Source of the DNA: Gammaproteobacteria bacterium
GTDB lineage: Bacteria > Pseudomonadota > Gammaproteobacteria > Xanthomonadales > Marinicellaceae
DNA length: 58,033 nt
Direction: 5' to 3'
NCBI GenBank assembly: GCA_024280395.1
Contig: JAJRQG010000079.1
Coordinates: 1-58,033 of the forward strand
Shown: positions 1 through 8,084 of the stretch, piece by piece
Layout: the number at the start of each line of letters is the position of its first letter
How positions within the stretch are numbered: the first letter of the stretch is position 1
Made by a program: the position numbers and the translations under genes
Notes under the pieces: generated by a model
Told to the model about the DNA's origin: nothing
The model's input: only the letters and a program-made list of their open reading frames with translations
Database searches by the model: none

Positions 1-58
1 CGAACTCGCGACCACCGGCGTGACAGGCCGGTATTCTAACCAACTGAACTACCACTCC
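1..58 (-). tRNA. tRNA-Asp (GTC), 3' end cut off by the window edge
   Basis: Reading the minus strand from 58, an acceptor strand, D-arm and anticodon arm are visible. The loop carries GTC, flanked by a GC-rich stem. The T-arm continues off the window, so about 19 nt are missing. It follows tRNA-Val and hupB on the same strand and is probably cotranscribed with them. Confidence 0.9.
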
Positions 59-63
59 GTGTA

Positions 64-139
64 TGGTGGGTGTTGAGGGGATCGAACCCCCGACATTCGC
101 CTTGTAAGGGCGACGCTCTCCCAGCTGAGCTAAACACCC
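64..139 (-). tRNA. tRNA-Val (TAC)
   Basis: Complete 76-nt cloverleaf on the minus strand, beginning GGGTGTTTAGCTC, with anticodon TAC in a CGCC/GGCG stem and an encoded CCA end. It lies just downstream of hupB and upstream of tRNA-Asp, so the three may share a transcript. Confidence 0.95.
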
Positions 140-164
140 AGTAATTACACGATAAGGGCTTTAT

Positions 165-437
165 TTAGTTTAAAGCTTCTTTTAATGCTTTACCAGCTTT
201 GAATGCAGGTACATTTGCTGCTTTAATTTGAATAGTTTCGCCAGTTCTTGGATTGCGGCCTTTACGTGCTGCACGGTGCTTTACAGAGAAAGTTCCAAAA
301 CCTACAAAAGTCAATGAGTCTCCATCTTTCAAACAGTTTGTTACTGTTCCAACCATTGCATCAAAACAAGATGCTGCTGTTGTTTGAGAAACGTCTGCTT
401 GCTCTGCTACTGCTTTAATAAAATCTGCTTTTTTCAT
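165..437 (-). CDS. hupB: DNA-binding protein HU-beta
   Basis: A 90-residue histone-like nucleoid protein of the HU/IHF family. HU binds DNA non-specifically as a dimer, bends it and compacts the nucleoid. The signature around residues 46-62 (GFGTFSVKHRAARKGRNP) and the C-terminal KAGKALKEALN tail are full length and typical. It lies directly after lon on the same strand, as hupB does in most gammaproteobacteria, and the two downstream tRNAs may be read through from it. It differs from the IHF-beta gene at 39.5 kb by lacking the IHF-type extension. HU-alpha versus HU-beta is decided only by the lon context. Confidence 0.95.
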   Translation of the reverse strand: MKKADFIKAVAEQADVSQTTAASCFDAMVGTVTNCLKDGDSLTFVGFGTFSVKHRAARKGRNPRTGETIQIKAANVPAFKAGKALKEALN

Positions 438-627
438 TATTCTTTAACTCCAATTTATTATAAAAATCAATCTACTTAGATTGCCTTAATTTATGTGTAT
501 CTTCAGTAAAATTCCGAAGTGGAATTGTATACTATTAATTCCATTATGTGGTGTTTTTTTTAGATTATTTTCCACTTTTTTATCTTTTCAGCTTCAATCA
601 GATTTTATTAAATCTTTTATCTAATTG

Positions 628-3033
628 TCAATGACTAAATGTTTCATGAAATGGCTTTTTTTGGCCTTCCAAAACATTCAACATTATATGATAATCTTCA
701 TCTGATATTGGCTTTAGATCATGATCTAATGCAATATCAAAAACCTCGTCAATGTATTTCACTGGAAATATTTCCAATTCATTTTTAACTTGAACGGGCA
801 TTTTAATCAAATCTTTGGCATTGTCAAATGGTATTATTACTTTTTTTATTCCACCACGCAAAGCGGCCAATAATTTTTCTTTAAGTCCGCCTATTTCAAG
901 CACCTTTCCTCTTAGTGTAATCTCACCTGTCATCGCTACATCTGACTTGACAGGATTATTGGTTATTGCAGATACCAGAGCCACACACATACCTACACCC
1001 GCACTTGGACCATCTTTGGGTGTAGCTCCTTCAGGAACATGAATATGAATATCCTTACTGGACAACGATTTAATATCGATGCCCAAAGTTTGAGAGCGAG
1101 ATTTAACCAATGACAAGGAAGTTTGTATAGATTCTTTCATCACTTTACCAAGGTGTCCGGTTAAAGTTTGTTTGCCACTTCCTGTTAGAATTGTTGATTC
1201 AATATGCAATAACTCACCACCAACCTCTGTCCATGCTAAACCTGTAACCATTCCAACTTCATTCTTTAATTCTGCTCTACCATAATTGGTTTTCCTAACA
1301 CCTAAAAAATCGTTTAGATTTTTTATTGAGATACTCACTTTGTTTACTTCTGAATTAATAAGTATTTCTTTTACAACTTTTCTACACACTTTTGAAATTT
1401 CTCGCTCAAGATTCCTAACTCCTGATTCCTTAGTATAATATCGAATTATTTCCTTAATTGCCGCTTTACTGAAATTCAATTCTTTCTTTTCTAAACCATT
1501 GGCATCAACTTGTTTGGGTACTAAGTATCTCACCGCAATTTCAACTTTTTCTTGTTCTGTATAACCTGGAATTCTTATGATTTCCATTCTATCTCTGAGC
1601 GGCCCAGGAATATTCAATGAATTAGCAGTAGCAATAAACATCACTTCTGACAAATCAAAATCTACATCTAAATAGTGATCTGCAAAAGAATTATTTTGCT
1701 CGGGATCTAGGACTTCTAATAGAGCAGAAGATGGATCCCCCCTTAAATCAGCATTCATTTTGTCTAATTCATCTAAAAGCATCAGAGGATTACAAGTTTT
1801 GGCTTTGGTTAAATTCTGAATGATTCTTCCAGGCATTGATCCTATATAAGTTCTTCGATGACCTCGAATTTCTGCTTCATCTCTCACTCCACCCAGAGAC
1901 ATTCTTGAATATACACGACTAGTTGCTTTGGCTATAGATTTCCCTAAAGAGGTCTTTCCAACTCCTGGCGGACCTACTAGGCACATGATGGGTCCTTTCA
2001 TTTTTTTCTTGCGTTTTTGCACCGCTAAAAATTCTAGTATTCTTTCTTTAACCTCTTCTAAACCATAATGGTCTTCATCTAAAATCTTTTTTGCAAAGGT
2101 CAAATCTGTTTTAATTTCGTTGCGTTTGTTCCAAGGAACATTTAGCAAGGTATCTAAATAATTCCTAACCACCGTCGCTTCTGTTGACATGGGCGGCATC
2201 ATTTTTAATTTTTTCAATTCTGCTAATACCTTTTCTTTTGCCTGTTTGCTGAGTTTTGTTTCAGTAATTTTCTTTTCTAACTCACCGTGTTCTGAATTGG
2301 TTTCATCTATGTCTGTTAATTCTTTTTGAATGGCTTTAATCTGTTCGTTTAAATAATATTCTCGTTGATTCTTCTCAATTTGTGTTTTTACACGGGTACG
2401 AATTTTTTTTTCCATCTTAATCATTTCAAGCTCTGTTTCCAGAACCGACAACAATGCCTCCAATCTCAATCCAAGATTCAATTGCTCTAACAATTTCTGT
2501 TTTTCTACTAGTTGGATATTTAAATGGGCTGATATTGTATCTGTTAACTTATTGGCATCTTCTAATGAAACTATGGAATTAATCAATTCTTTAGGAATTT
2601 TTTTATTGTTCTTTGTATAAACGGTAAAATTATCTTTTAAAGATTTAACGAGTGCTTTTACTTCATTATTGTCTTTTTTATCCTGCAAAATACTATCTGA
2701 GTATTCTGCTTTAAAATACTCATCATCGTACAAACGGTCTAAACCAACTCTTTTGGTGCCTTCAATCAAAACCTTATGTGTGCCATCTTGCAACTTTACC
2801 ATCTGCAAAATTGTAGATAAAGTCCCCACTGAATATACATCATCTATAGTTGGATCATCTGTTTCTGCATTTTTTTGGGCTACTAGAATAATAGGAAGGC
2901 TCTCTTTCATGGCTGATTCTAATGCTTTGATTGATTTATTTCTACCAACAAACAAAGGCACAACCATTCCTGGAAATACCACTACATCACGTAAAGGCAA
3001 TACAGCGGCGGTCTTAATGAGATTTTCTTTCAT
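628..3033 (-). CDS. lon: Lon ATP-dependent serine protease
   Basis: An 801-residue cytosolic AAA+ protease that degrades misfolded and short-lived regulatory proteins. Domain order: N-terminal LON substrate-binding domain (about residues 10-200), coiled-coil linker, AAA+ module with Walker A GPPGVGKT and Walker B LMLLDELDK, then the protease domain. The catalytic serine is in DGPSAGVG and the lysine in GGLKEKLLAA. Length is close to E. coli Lon (784). It starts 50 bp after clpX on the same strand, so the two probably share a transcript. A small hairpin (AATTCC/GGAATT near 515) lies in the 190-bp gap to hupB, but it lacks a good T-run. Confidence 0.98.
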   Translation of the reverse strand: MKENLIKTAAVLPLRDVVVFPGMVVPLFVGRNKSIKALESAMKESLPIILVAQKNAETDDPTIDDVYSVGTLSTILQMVKLQDGTHKVLIEGTKRVGLDRLYDDEYFKAEYSDSILQDKKDNNEVKALVKSLKDNFTVYTKNNKKIPKELINSIVSLEDANKLTDTISAHLNIQLVEKQKLLEQLNLGLRLEALLSVLETELEMIKMEKKIRTRVKTQIEKNQREYYLNEQIKAIQKELTDIDETNSEHGELEKKITETKLSKQAKEKVLAELKKLKMMPPMSTEATVVRNYLDTLLNVPWNKRNEIKTDLTFAKKILDEDHYGLEEVKERILEFLAVQKRKKKMKGPIMCLVGPPGVGKTSLGKSIAKATSRVYSRMSLGGVRDEAEIRGHRRTYIGSMPGRIIQNLTKAKTCNPLMLLDELDKMNADLRGDPSSALLEVLDPEQNNSFADHYLDVDFDLSEVMFIATANSLNIPGPLRDRMEIIRIPGYTEQEKVEIAVRYLVPKQVDANGLEKKELNFSKAAIKEIIRYYTKESGVRNLEREISKVCRKVVKEILINSEVNKVSISIKNLNDFLGVRKTNYGRAELKNEVGMVTGLAWTEVGGELLHIESTILTGSGKQTLTGHLGKVMKESIQTSLSLVKSRSQTLGIDIKSLSSKDIHIHVPEGATPKDGPSAGVGMCVALVSAITNNPVKSDVAMTGEITLRGKVLEIGGLKEKLLAALRGGIKKVIIPFDNAKDLIKMPVQVKNELEIFPVKYIDEVFDIALDHDLKPISDEDYHIMLNVLEGQKKPFHETFSH

Positions 3034-3083
3034 AATATAATGTAAATCCAGTTATTGTTAAGTTGGAAGATTAAAATGAATAG

Positions 3084-4364
3084 TTAGTTTTCGTTAACTA
3101 CTTTTGCAACACTGTCACGAACAATAATTGGATTGTTTCCTTCTTCAATTACAGCTCTATCAATCACTACTTTTTTAACATCATCCATATCTGGAATGTC
3201 ATACATGATGTTCAATAAAGCGGATTCCATGATTGTCCGCAAACCTCTGGCTCCAGTTTTCCTCTTTAGTGCTTTTTTAGCAATAGCCACCAATGCATCT
3301 TTTCTGATATCAAGTTCTACACCATCTAATTCAAACATATACTTAAACTGTTTAGAAATGGCATTTTTTGGTTCAACCAAAATTTTTATCAATGCGCTTT
3401 CATCCAACATTTCTAGTGTTGCAGTCACTGGTAACCTACCGACGAATTCAGGAATCAATCCATACGACACTAAGTCTTCTGGTTGAAGGTCTTTAAAAAC
3501 CGCCAATTCTTCTTCATCTTTCTTTATTTTCTTAACATTCGCTGAAAAACCAATGCCTGTTTGCGTAGACCTTCTTTCAATAATTTTATCCAATCCTGAG
3601 AAAGCACCGCCACAAATAAACAAAATATTTTTGGTGTCCACCTGTAGAAATTCTTGTTGAGGGTGCTTCCTGCCACCTTGAGGAGGAACTGACGCGATAG
3701 TTCCTTCAATGAGTTTTAATAAAGCTTGTTGCACTCCTTCTCCAGAAACATCTCTAGTAATTGATGGATTTTCAGACTTTCTAGAAATTTTGTCAATCTC
3801 ATCTAAATAAACAATACCACTTTCGGCTTTTTCTACATCATAGTCACATTTTTGCAAAAGTTTTTGAATGATATTTTCGACATCTTCGCCAACATATCCA
3901 GCTTCTGTCAAAGACGTAGCATCGGCAATAGTAAATGGCACATCTAAAACTCTAGCCAATGTTTCTGCCAATAAAGTCTTTCCTGAACCAGTTGGCCCTA
4001 CCAATAATATGTTTGATTTCGACAGTTCGACCTCTTCTTTGTTTTTCTTACCTGTTTCATTCGCTTTAACGCGTTTGTAGTGGTTATAAACAGCAACTGA
4101 CAAAACTTTCTTGGCATTTTCTTGACCTATTACATATTCGTTTAAATATTCGTGAATAGTTTTAGGAGTAGGCAATGCAACATCATCATCAGACAAAGCT
4201 TCTTCAAATTCATCTTTGATTATTTCATTGCACAAATCTACACATTCATCACAAATGTATACGCTGGGTCCTGCTATTAACTTGGGGACTTCTTGTTGAC
4301 TTTTGCCACAAAAATTACAGTGTTTTAATTCTTCTTTAGTGTTGTCATCACTTTTCTTTGTCAT
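3084..4364 (-). CDS. clpX: ClpX, ATPase and specificity subunit of ClpXP
   Basis: A 426-residue AAA+ unfoldase that recognises tagged substrates and feeds them to ClpP. The N-terminal zinc-binding domain has Cys16, Cys19, Cys38 and Cys41. Walker A is GPTGSGKT and Walker B is [10 protein letters not shown]. An IGF-type ClpP-docking loop is present ([10 protein letters not shown]), and sensor/arginine-finger regions follow in the C-terminal half. It lies between clpP and lon in the usual order. A terminator-like hairpin between clpP and clpX suggests that clpX-lon can be transcribed from its own promoter in the 4365-4548 gap. Confidence 0.98.
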   Translation of the reverse strand: MTKKSDDNTKEELKHCNFCGKSQQEVPKLIAGPSVYICDECVDLCNEIIKDEFEEALSDDDVALPTPKTIHEYLNEYVIGQENAKKVLSVAVYNHYKRVKANETGKKNKEEVELSKSNILLVGPTGSGKTLLAETLARVLDVPFTIADATSLTEAGYVGEDVENIIQKLLQKCDYDVEKAESGIVYLDEIDKISRKSENPSITRDVSGEGVQQALLKLIEGTIASVPPQGGRKHPQQEFLQVDTKNILFICGGAFSGLDKIIERRSTQTGIGFSANVKKIKKDEEELAVFKDLQPEDLVSYGLIPEFVGRLPVTATLEMLDESALIKILVEPKNAISKQFKYMFELDGVELDIRKDALVAIAKKALKRKTGARGLRTIMESALLNIMYDIPDMDDVKKVVIDRAVIEEGNNPIIVRDSVAKVVNEN

Positions 4365-4548
4365 TGGTTTGTTCCGTTATTTACGAAGTTATTGTATTTT
4401 ATAGTTATCTACATTCTACTAGATTTACACAAACGTGAAACTGATTAGACTATTTTTAATAGATATATAATGAGTTTTCTATTAAATGTGGTCTGTTTGA
4501 ACTATTTAAAGTTATTTCTTGAATAAATTTTACAAATATTTTCTCAAC

Positions 4549-4594
4549 AAAAAAGCCAACAATAACGCCTAAATATCAGGTTACTTGCTGGCTT
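4549..4594 (-). terminator. Rho-independent terminator after clpP
   Basis: On the minus strand the sequence forms a stem AAGCCAGCAA / TTGTTGGCTT (one G-U pair), extended inward by TAAC/GTTA and followed by TTTTTTG. It starts 36 nt past the clpP stop. It would end clpP transcripts and partly insulate clpX. Confidence 0.7.
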
Positions 4595-4629
4595 GAATTG
4601 ATTATTAATATTAAATATTGGAGCTTGGC

Positions 4630-5235
4630 TTACTTTCTTTTAGTCAAAACCTCATCAATCAAACCATATTCAACAGCTTCTTCAGCGCCAAAAAAATTGT
4701 CTCTATCGGTGTCTTTTTCAATGGTTCCTACATCTTGGCCTGTGTGTTTTGCCATAACGTGGTTCAAACTATCCTTCAATTTCAGAGCTTCTTCTGCATG
4801 AATACTGATATCCGATGCCTGACCTTGATAGCCACCAGAAAGTTGATGAATCATAATTCTAGAACTTGGTAAAGAGAACCTTTTTCCTTTGGCTCCAGCT
4901 GCTAAAATTAACGATCCCATACTGGCAGCTTGTCCCATACAAATTGTACTGACATCTGGCTTAATAAATTGCATAGTGTCATAAATAGACATTCCTGCTG
5001 TCACTACTCCACCTGGACTATTTATATACAAAGAAATATCTTTTTCTGAATTTTCAGCCTCTAAAAACAGCATCTGGGCAACTATTAAATTGGCCATTCT
5101 TTCTTCTACCTGGCCAATCATGAAAATTATTCTTTCTTTTAATAATCTCGAAAAAATATCATAAGATCTTTCTCCTCTGGGTGTCGATTCTACAACCATT
5201 GGTACCAAATTCATTATTTCTTCATGTTTTGACAT
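4630..5235 (-). CDS. clpP: ClpP serine protease subunit
   Basis: A 201-residue subunit of the tetradecameric ClpP peptidase chamber. The catalytic triad is visible: Ser105 (GQAASMGS), His130 (RIMIHQ) and Asp179 (TDRDNFF). The length matches mature ClpP with a very short propeptide. It follows tig by 24 bp on the same strand, the normal gammaproteobacterial arrangement, so chaperone and protease are probably co-expressed. Confidence 0.98.
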   Translation of the reverse strand: MSKHEEIMNLVPMVVESTPRGERSYDIFSRLLKERIIFMIGQVEERMANLIVAQMLFLEAENSEKDISLYINSPGGVVTAGMSIYDTMQFIKPDVSTICMGQAASMGSLILAAGAKGKRFSLPSSRIMIHQLSGGYQGQASDISIHAEEALKLKDSLNHVMAKHTGQDVGTIEKDTDRDNFFGAEEAVEYGLIDEVLTKRK

Positions 5236-5259
5236 AGATAGTCCTTTTAAGGTTTTAGT

Positions 5260-6567
5260 TTATACAGTTTCGTTCATCAGTTTATCAAAAGCAACTTTCT
5301 TTTGTTTCAAATCAACCTTTGATACAATCCAATCGATAACCTGTGTTTCTAATACAGTATTTTCTATTGATGCCAACAACTCAGGGTTTTTGTAATAGTA
5401 CTCTACGATTTGAGGTGGATTTTCAAATGTTTGAGATACTTCTATCACTTTTTCTCTTACTTTAGTATAGTCAACCTGTATATCTTCACTTTTAGCAACT
5501 TTGCTAATTATTAAAGAGTTGATAATCCTCTCTCTTGCCATCTTTTCAAAATCTTTGTGATCAGGATGCGGTGGATTTTCAACACCCATTTGTTTCGCTT
5601 TGTCCATAGATTGATGAGCCAACGCAGCACTTTCTCTAGAAATCATTTTCTCAGATATTATTATTCCCTTAGTCTCTTTACTTAAAGCTGTTAAAACTGC
5701 TTGTTTAGTCTTCCCTTGAATTACATTACTCAACTCTCTGTTTAAGTTGTCCTTGATTTCTGATTTCAAATCATCTTCTTTGCCAGATTCAACTCCAAAA
5801 GATTTGACAAAATCATCATCAATTTTTGGCAGCTTTCCTTTTTTATGATCGATGACTGTGAAATCAACTGTTAATTCATTGCCTGCCATTTCAGCCACAT
5901 TAAACACATCAGGAAAACTAACTTTTAAGGAGTTTTCTTCTCCAGTCTTCATGCCTATAATTGAATCAACCAACTCTTGAGGTACGCCGCTTTCACCAAG
6001 TAATATACCCATTTTTTCCATATCAGATTGTGGGTACACAACTTTATTTCCTTTTTTAGCTACATATTCAATAGTGACAAGATCTCCATTTGCAATCTTT
6101 GCTTTTGAGCTTTTCCATTCTTGCTTTTGCTTTTGAAGTTTTTTGATCATTTTATCTACATCAGATTCTGTGACTTCAGACTTTTCCGTTTTTACAATAA
6201 CTTTTGAAAAATCAATCTCAGGAATTTCAGGCATCAATTCTAATTTAGCAACAAAAGAATAGCTTCCGTCATCTAAATCTTTAACTTCCGAAATTTCTGG
6301 AGTTTCTGCTATCGACAAATCATTGTTCTTAACTCCATCTTGAATTGCCGCGTTAATTAAGTCGCCCAGCACTTCTTGCCTAGCGCCTTTGCCATATCTC
6401 TGTGTCAAGATGTTTTGAGGAACTTTACCAGGTCTAAAACCTGGAATTCTCACCTGTTTACTGTATTCTTTAAGTTTCTCAGAAACTTTTGAATTAATAC
6501 TTTCTGCAGGAATGGTAACGTTTAAATTCCTTTCCAAACCTTCAGTTTTGTCTAATGAGATTTGCAT
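5260..6567 (-). CDS. tig: Trigger factor, ribosome-associated chaperone
   Basis: A 435-residue peptidyl-prolyl isomerase and chaperone that binds at the ribosome exit tunnel. The ribosome-docking signature GFRPGKVP is near residue 45. An FKBP-like middle domain follows (about 150-240), then the helical C-terminal arms. The reading frame is open to 6678, but the extra 37 residues come from reading through the antisense of tRNA-Leu. The ATG at 6565-6567, giving MQISLDKTEGLERN, is therefore the true start. It heads the tig-clpP-clpX-lon-hupB series. Confidence 0.96.
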   Translation of the reverse strand: MQISLDKTEGLERNLNVTIPAESINSKVSEKLKEYSKQVRIPGFRPGKVPQNILTQRYGKGARQEVLGDLINAAIQDGVKNNDLSIAETPEISEVKDLDDGSYSFVAKLELMPEIPEIDFSKVIVKTEKSEVTESDVDKMIKKLQKQKQEWKSSKAKIANGDLVTIEYVAKKGNKVVYPQSDMEKMGILLGESGVPQELVDSIIGMKTGEENSLKVSFPDVFNVAEMAGNELTVDFTVIDHKKGKLPKIDDDFVKSFGVESGKEDDLKSEIKDNLNRELSNVIQGKTKQAVLTALSKETKGIIISEKMISRESAALAHQSMDKAKQMGVENPPHPDHKDFEKMARERIINSLIISKVAKSEDIQVDYTKVREKVIEVSQTFENPPQIVEYYYKNPELLASIENTVLETQVIDWIVSKVDLKQKKVAFDKLMNETV

Positions 6568-6599
6568 GGTTGCTCCAACTAAATTGTTTTTTTTAATGA

Positions 6600-6685
<86 letters not shown>

Positions 6686-6761
6686 TTTAATTATCTAAAT
6701 AATTAGAATAATTCCTCATTTGATATGTATCTTTCTATGTATAACTTTCAATGTAAAAAAA

Positions 6762-6838
6762 TGGGGCGGCCGACGGGGCTCGAACCCGCGACAACAGGAA
6801 TCACAATCCTGGGCTCTACCAACTGAACTACGGCCGCC
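6762..6838 (-). tRNA. tRNA-His (GTG)
   Basis: A 77-nt cloverleaf starting GGCGGCCGTAGTTC with anticodon GTG (GATTGTGATTC) and an encoded CCA. The 8-bp acceptor including the extra 5' G is consistent with tRNA-His. Confidence 0.95.
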
Positions 6839-6854
6839 ATATAATAACTATAAA

Positions 6855-6931
6855 TGGCGCGCCCGGCAGGACTCGAACCTGCAACCCTCGCCTTAGAAGG
6901 GCGATGCTCTATCCAGTTGAGCTACGGGCGC
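6855..6931 (-). tRNA. tRNA-Arg (TCT)
   Basis: A 77-nt cloverleaf starting GCGCCCGTAGCTC. The anticodon loop CTTCTAA gives TCT, reading AGA/AGG. CCA is encoded. It is part of a tRNA cluster with His, Leu and Pro. Confidence 0.95.
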
Positions 6932-6979
6932 ATAATAGTTATATTTCTTGTCTTGTTATATTAAAGACTAATTTTAAAT

Positions 6980-7056
6980 TGGTCGGGGTAGAGAGATTCG
7001 AACTCCCGACCCACTGCTCCCAAAGCAGTTGCGCTACCAGGCTGCGCTATACCCCG
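6980..7056 (-). tRNA. tRNA-Pro (TGG)
   Basis: A 77-nt cloverleaf starting CGGGGTATAGCGC. The anticodon loop TTTGGGA gives TGG, and CCA is encoded. It is first of the Pro-Arg-His-Leu tRNA run upstream of tig. Confidence 0.95.
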
Positions 7057-7178
7057 ATTATTATACCAAATGAATTTTACACTTAAATTCATTCATTAAA
7101 TTTATCATATCAAATTTAAGGCGAGGAATTTTATTTACATTCACCCTCAACGTCAATCATATACGACATAAATTTAAC

Positions 7179-7226
7179 AAAAAGCCCGTGTTTTAATAAA
7201 ACCAATCAAATTAACCGGACTTGACA
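7179..7226 (-). terminator. Probable terminator after the Ser/Arg tRNA pair
   Basis: On the minus strand AAGTCCGG and CGGGCTTTTTG can pair around a long AT-rich loop, with a short T-run after the stem. It lies in the 243-bp gap between tRNA-Arg(ACG) and tRNA-Pro. No gene is visible in that gap. The long loop keeps confidence moderate. Confidence 0.4.
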
Positions 7227-7299
7227 GATGCTTTATCATTATTTTACCAATGATTCAAACACAACTACATACTCAATTATCAAGTATATAGATTTGCAA

Positions 7300-7376
7300 T
7301 GGCGCGCCCGGAAGGATTCGAACCTCCGACCCCCTGGTTCGTAGCCAGGTACTCTATCCAGCTGAGCTACGGGCGC
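7300..7376 (-). tRNA. tRNA-Arg (ACG)
   Basis: A 77-nt cloverleaf starting GCGCCCGTAGCTC. Anticodon ACG (GGCTACGAACC) is read as ICG after deamination and decodes CGN codons. CCA is encoded. It follows tRNA-Ser and csrA, as in many gammaproteobacteria. Confidence 0.95.
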
Positions 7377-7483
7377 GTATTATTGCAGGTGGCGAATTAT
7401 GCAGATTTCAATAGTAGAAGTCAACATGTATTTCGCCTTATTGAAACTTGTTAGATAAAACTCATTTAACAACGTTTCAAATA

Positions 7484-7574
7484 TGGCGGAGAGAGAGGGA
7501 TTCGAACCCTCGATGAGCTTTTAACCCATACTCCCTTAGCAGGGGAGCGCCTTCAGCCGCTCGGCCATCTCTCC
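7484..7574 (-). tRNA. tRNA-Ser (GCT)
   Basis: A 91-nt class II tRNA starting GGAGAGATGGCCG, with anticodon GCT in a CTCCC/GGGAG arm, a long variable arm and an encoded CCA. It lies about 140 bp after csrA, the conserved alaS-csrA-tRNA-Ser order. Confidence 0.95.
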
Positions 7575-7716
7575 ATATTTCTAAATTTTATTTCTGTTCA
7601 GCTTATGTATTATGCAATACAAAGCGCAGCTTCCCAACTCATGATATTTAGGTTAAGTTTTATAAACCTAAAATCATCGTAATATCCTTACACAGAAGCA
7701 TCCTTTTATAACTTAA

Positions 7717-7953
7717 CTATTGATTACCTAAGTTATCTTCTTCTGGAGCGCTGGGTTCACTGGACTCCTCAGATGTTGCTACAGCATTCTGTTCATTTTT
7801 AATGCGTTCATAGATTTCTTCTCTATGAACTGCAATTTCCTTAGGTGCATTGATACCAATTCTTACTTGATTGCCTTTAACGCCCAATACCGTTACAGTA
7901 ACGTCGTCACCAATCATTAGTGTTTCACCTACTCTACGAGTTAAGATTAACAT
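7717..7953 (-). CDS. csrA: Carbon storage regulator CsrA with an acidic C-terminal tail
   Basis: A 78-residue post-transcriptional regulator that binds GGA motifs in mRNA leaders as a dimer. The core, residues 1-51 ([17 protein letters not shown]... [22 protein letters not shown]), is fully conserved and includes the RNA-contact residues Leu4, Arg6 and Arg44. The last 27 residues form a Glu/Ser-rich low-complexity tail that the 61-residue E. coli protein lacks. The gene lies between alaS and tRNA-Ser, the usual position. Confidence 0.96.
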   Translation of the reverse strand: MLILTRRVGETLMIGDDVTVTVLGVKGNQVRIGINAPKEIAVHREEIYERIKNEQNAVATSEESSEPSAPEEDNLGNQ

Positions 7954-8084
7954 GTTTCTTTCTCCTCTATATTTCCTATTAATTTTCCATTCGGGGGAAT
8001 GACTATTATTATTTTATTATTCAATTTTATCCCTAAAATATAGGTCACGCATTAGACTACACTTTGAGTGGAAATTGAAGTATT

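Noticed and set aside
2669-3040. 123-residue plus-strand frame opposite lon
   Set aside because: Antisense to strongly conserved Lon coding sequence, with no ribosome site or family similarity.
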